DNA from: JAABUE01 sp037440925
GTDB lineage: Bacteria; Chloroflexota; Anaerolineae; Anaerolineales; Villigracilaceae
Length of the DNA: 64,000 nt
Assembly (NCBI GenBank): GCA_037440925.1
Contig: JBBITF010000009.1
Span: forward strand, 1-64,000
Reading direction: 5' to 3'
The position numbers were made by a program, and so were the translations under genes. Of the stretch, positions 63,819 to 64,000 are shown piece by piece. Numbering within the stretch: position 1 is the first letter of the stretch; every line of letters starts with the position of its first letter. Below the pieces are notes generated by a model, which searched no databases, had not been told where the DNA came from, and saw only the letters and a program-made list of their open reading frames with translations.

Positions 63819-64000
63819 GGGAATTACGCTTCACGCATTACGCTTTACGCATTACGAATTACGCATTACGNNNNNNNNNNNNNNNNNNNNNNNNNNNNNN
63901 NNNNNNNNNNNNNNNNNNNNNNNNNNNNNNNNNNNNNNNNNNNNNNNNNNNNNNNNNNNNNNNNNNNNNNTTACGCATTACGAATTACGCATTACGCAAT
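63819..64000. repeat. TACGCATTACGAAT tandem tract with assembly gap
   Basis: ACGCATTACG, CTTTACGCATTACG and GAATTACGCATTACG words run from about 63819 to 63870. They are broken by 100 N (63871-63970) and resume identically to 64000. The gap is a scaffold join inside the repeat, so its real length is unknown. The tract lies just upstream of the epimerase start. Confidence 0.9.

Overview
The window (64 kb, moderately high GC, with a 100-base assembly gap at 63871-63970) looks like a chromosomal segment of a Chloroflexota bacterium, most likely Anaerolineae-like. This is inference from gene content, not from a marker gene. The content includes a DUF11/SdrD-type surface protein with a sortase domain, a FadN-type beta-oxidation operon, DUF3597, CpXC and DUF2804 families, a roadblock/V4R signalling module and an LCP protein, with no outer-membrane or LPS genes. 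No tRNA, rRNA, CRISPR array, phage or intact insertion sequence was found.

Layout. 0.2-2.4 kb (minus): SpoIIE-type phosphatase, TrkA/RCK potassium-channel-like protein, small P-loop kinase-like protein. 2.4-4.3 kb (plus): rpmF, fabD, DUF3597. 4.4-9.7 kb (minus): three small membrane proteins, a HerA-like ATPase, a helix-hairpin-helix DUF4332 protein and an unknown helical protein. 9.9-12.9 kb (plus): aminotransferase and pckA. 13.1-13.3 kb: the SRP RNA gene (ffs) with a good promoter and terminator. 13.3-19.3 kb (minus): a 1974-residue surface protein ending in LPETG and a sortase domain, behind a leader with a terminator just before the start. 19.6-27.1 kb (plus): histidine kinase, CpXC protein, thiolase, 4Fe-4S protein and two lipoproteins.

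27.2-35.5 kb (plus) is a fatty-acid degradation locus: TetR regulator with a palindromic operator over its own promoter, MBL-fold hydrolase, two acyl-CoA dehydrogenases, FadN-type fusion, thiolase and SCP2 protein. 35.6-38.2 kb (minus): ABC exporter pair and SelL-like peroxiredoxin. 38.5-41.2 kb (plus): roadblock, V4R, response regulator with degenerate GGDEF, and a dolichol-phosphate-mannose-synthase-like transferase. 41.2-46.4 kb (minus): GT4 glycosyltransferase, YraN, 3D/G5 protein, LCP protein, RsmA. 46.4-52.8 kb (minus): ferritin-like protein, the FmdE/TauE/DUF364 operon, ClC channel, enolase. 53.2-57.8 kb (plus): rplS, a class-I amidotransferase, murI, PBP1C. 57.9-63.8 kb (minus): a four-gene operon of nucleotide-sugar epimerase (interrupted by a 427-residue intein), DUF2804, FAD oxidoreductase and sulfotransferase.

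The most unusual signals are the adhesin-LPETG-sortase fusion with its attenuator-like leader, the intein in a sugar-nucleotide epimerase, and a recurring class of low-complexity word tracts. Each tract is built from a different short word and many lie between an upstream gene or promoter and a start codon.
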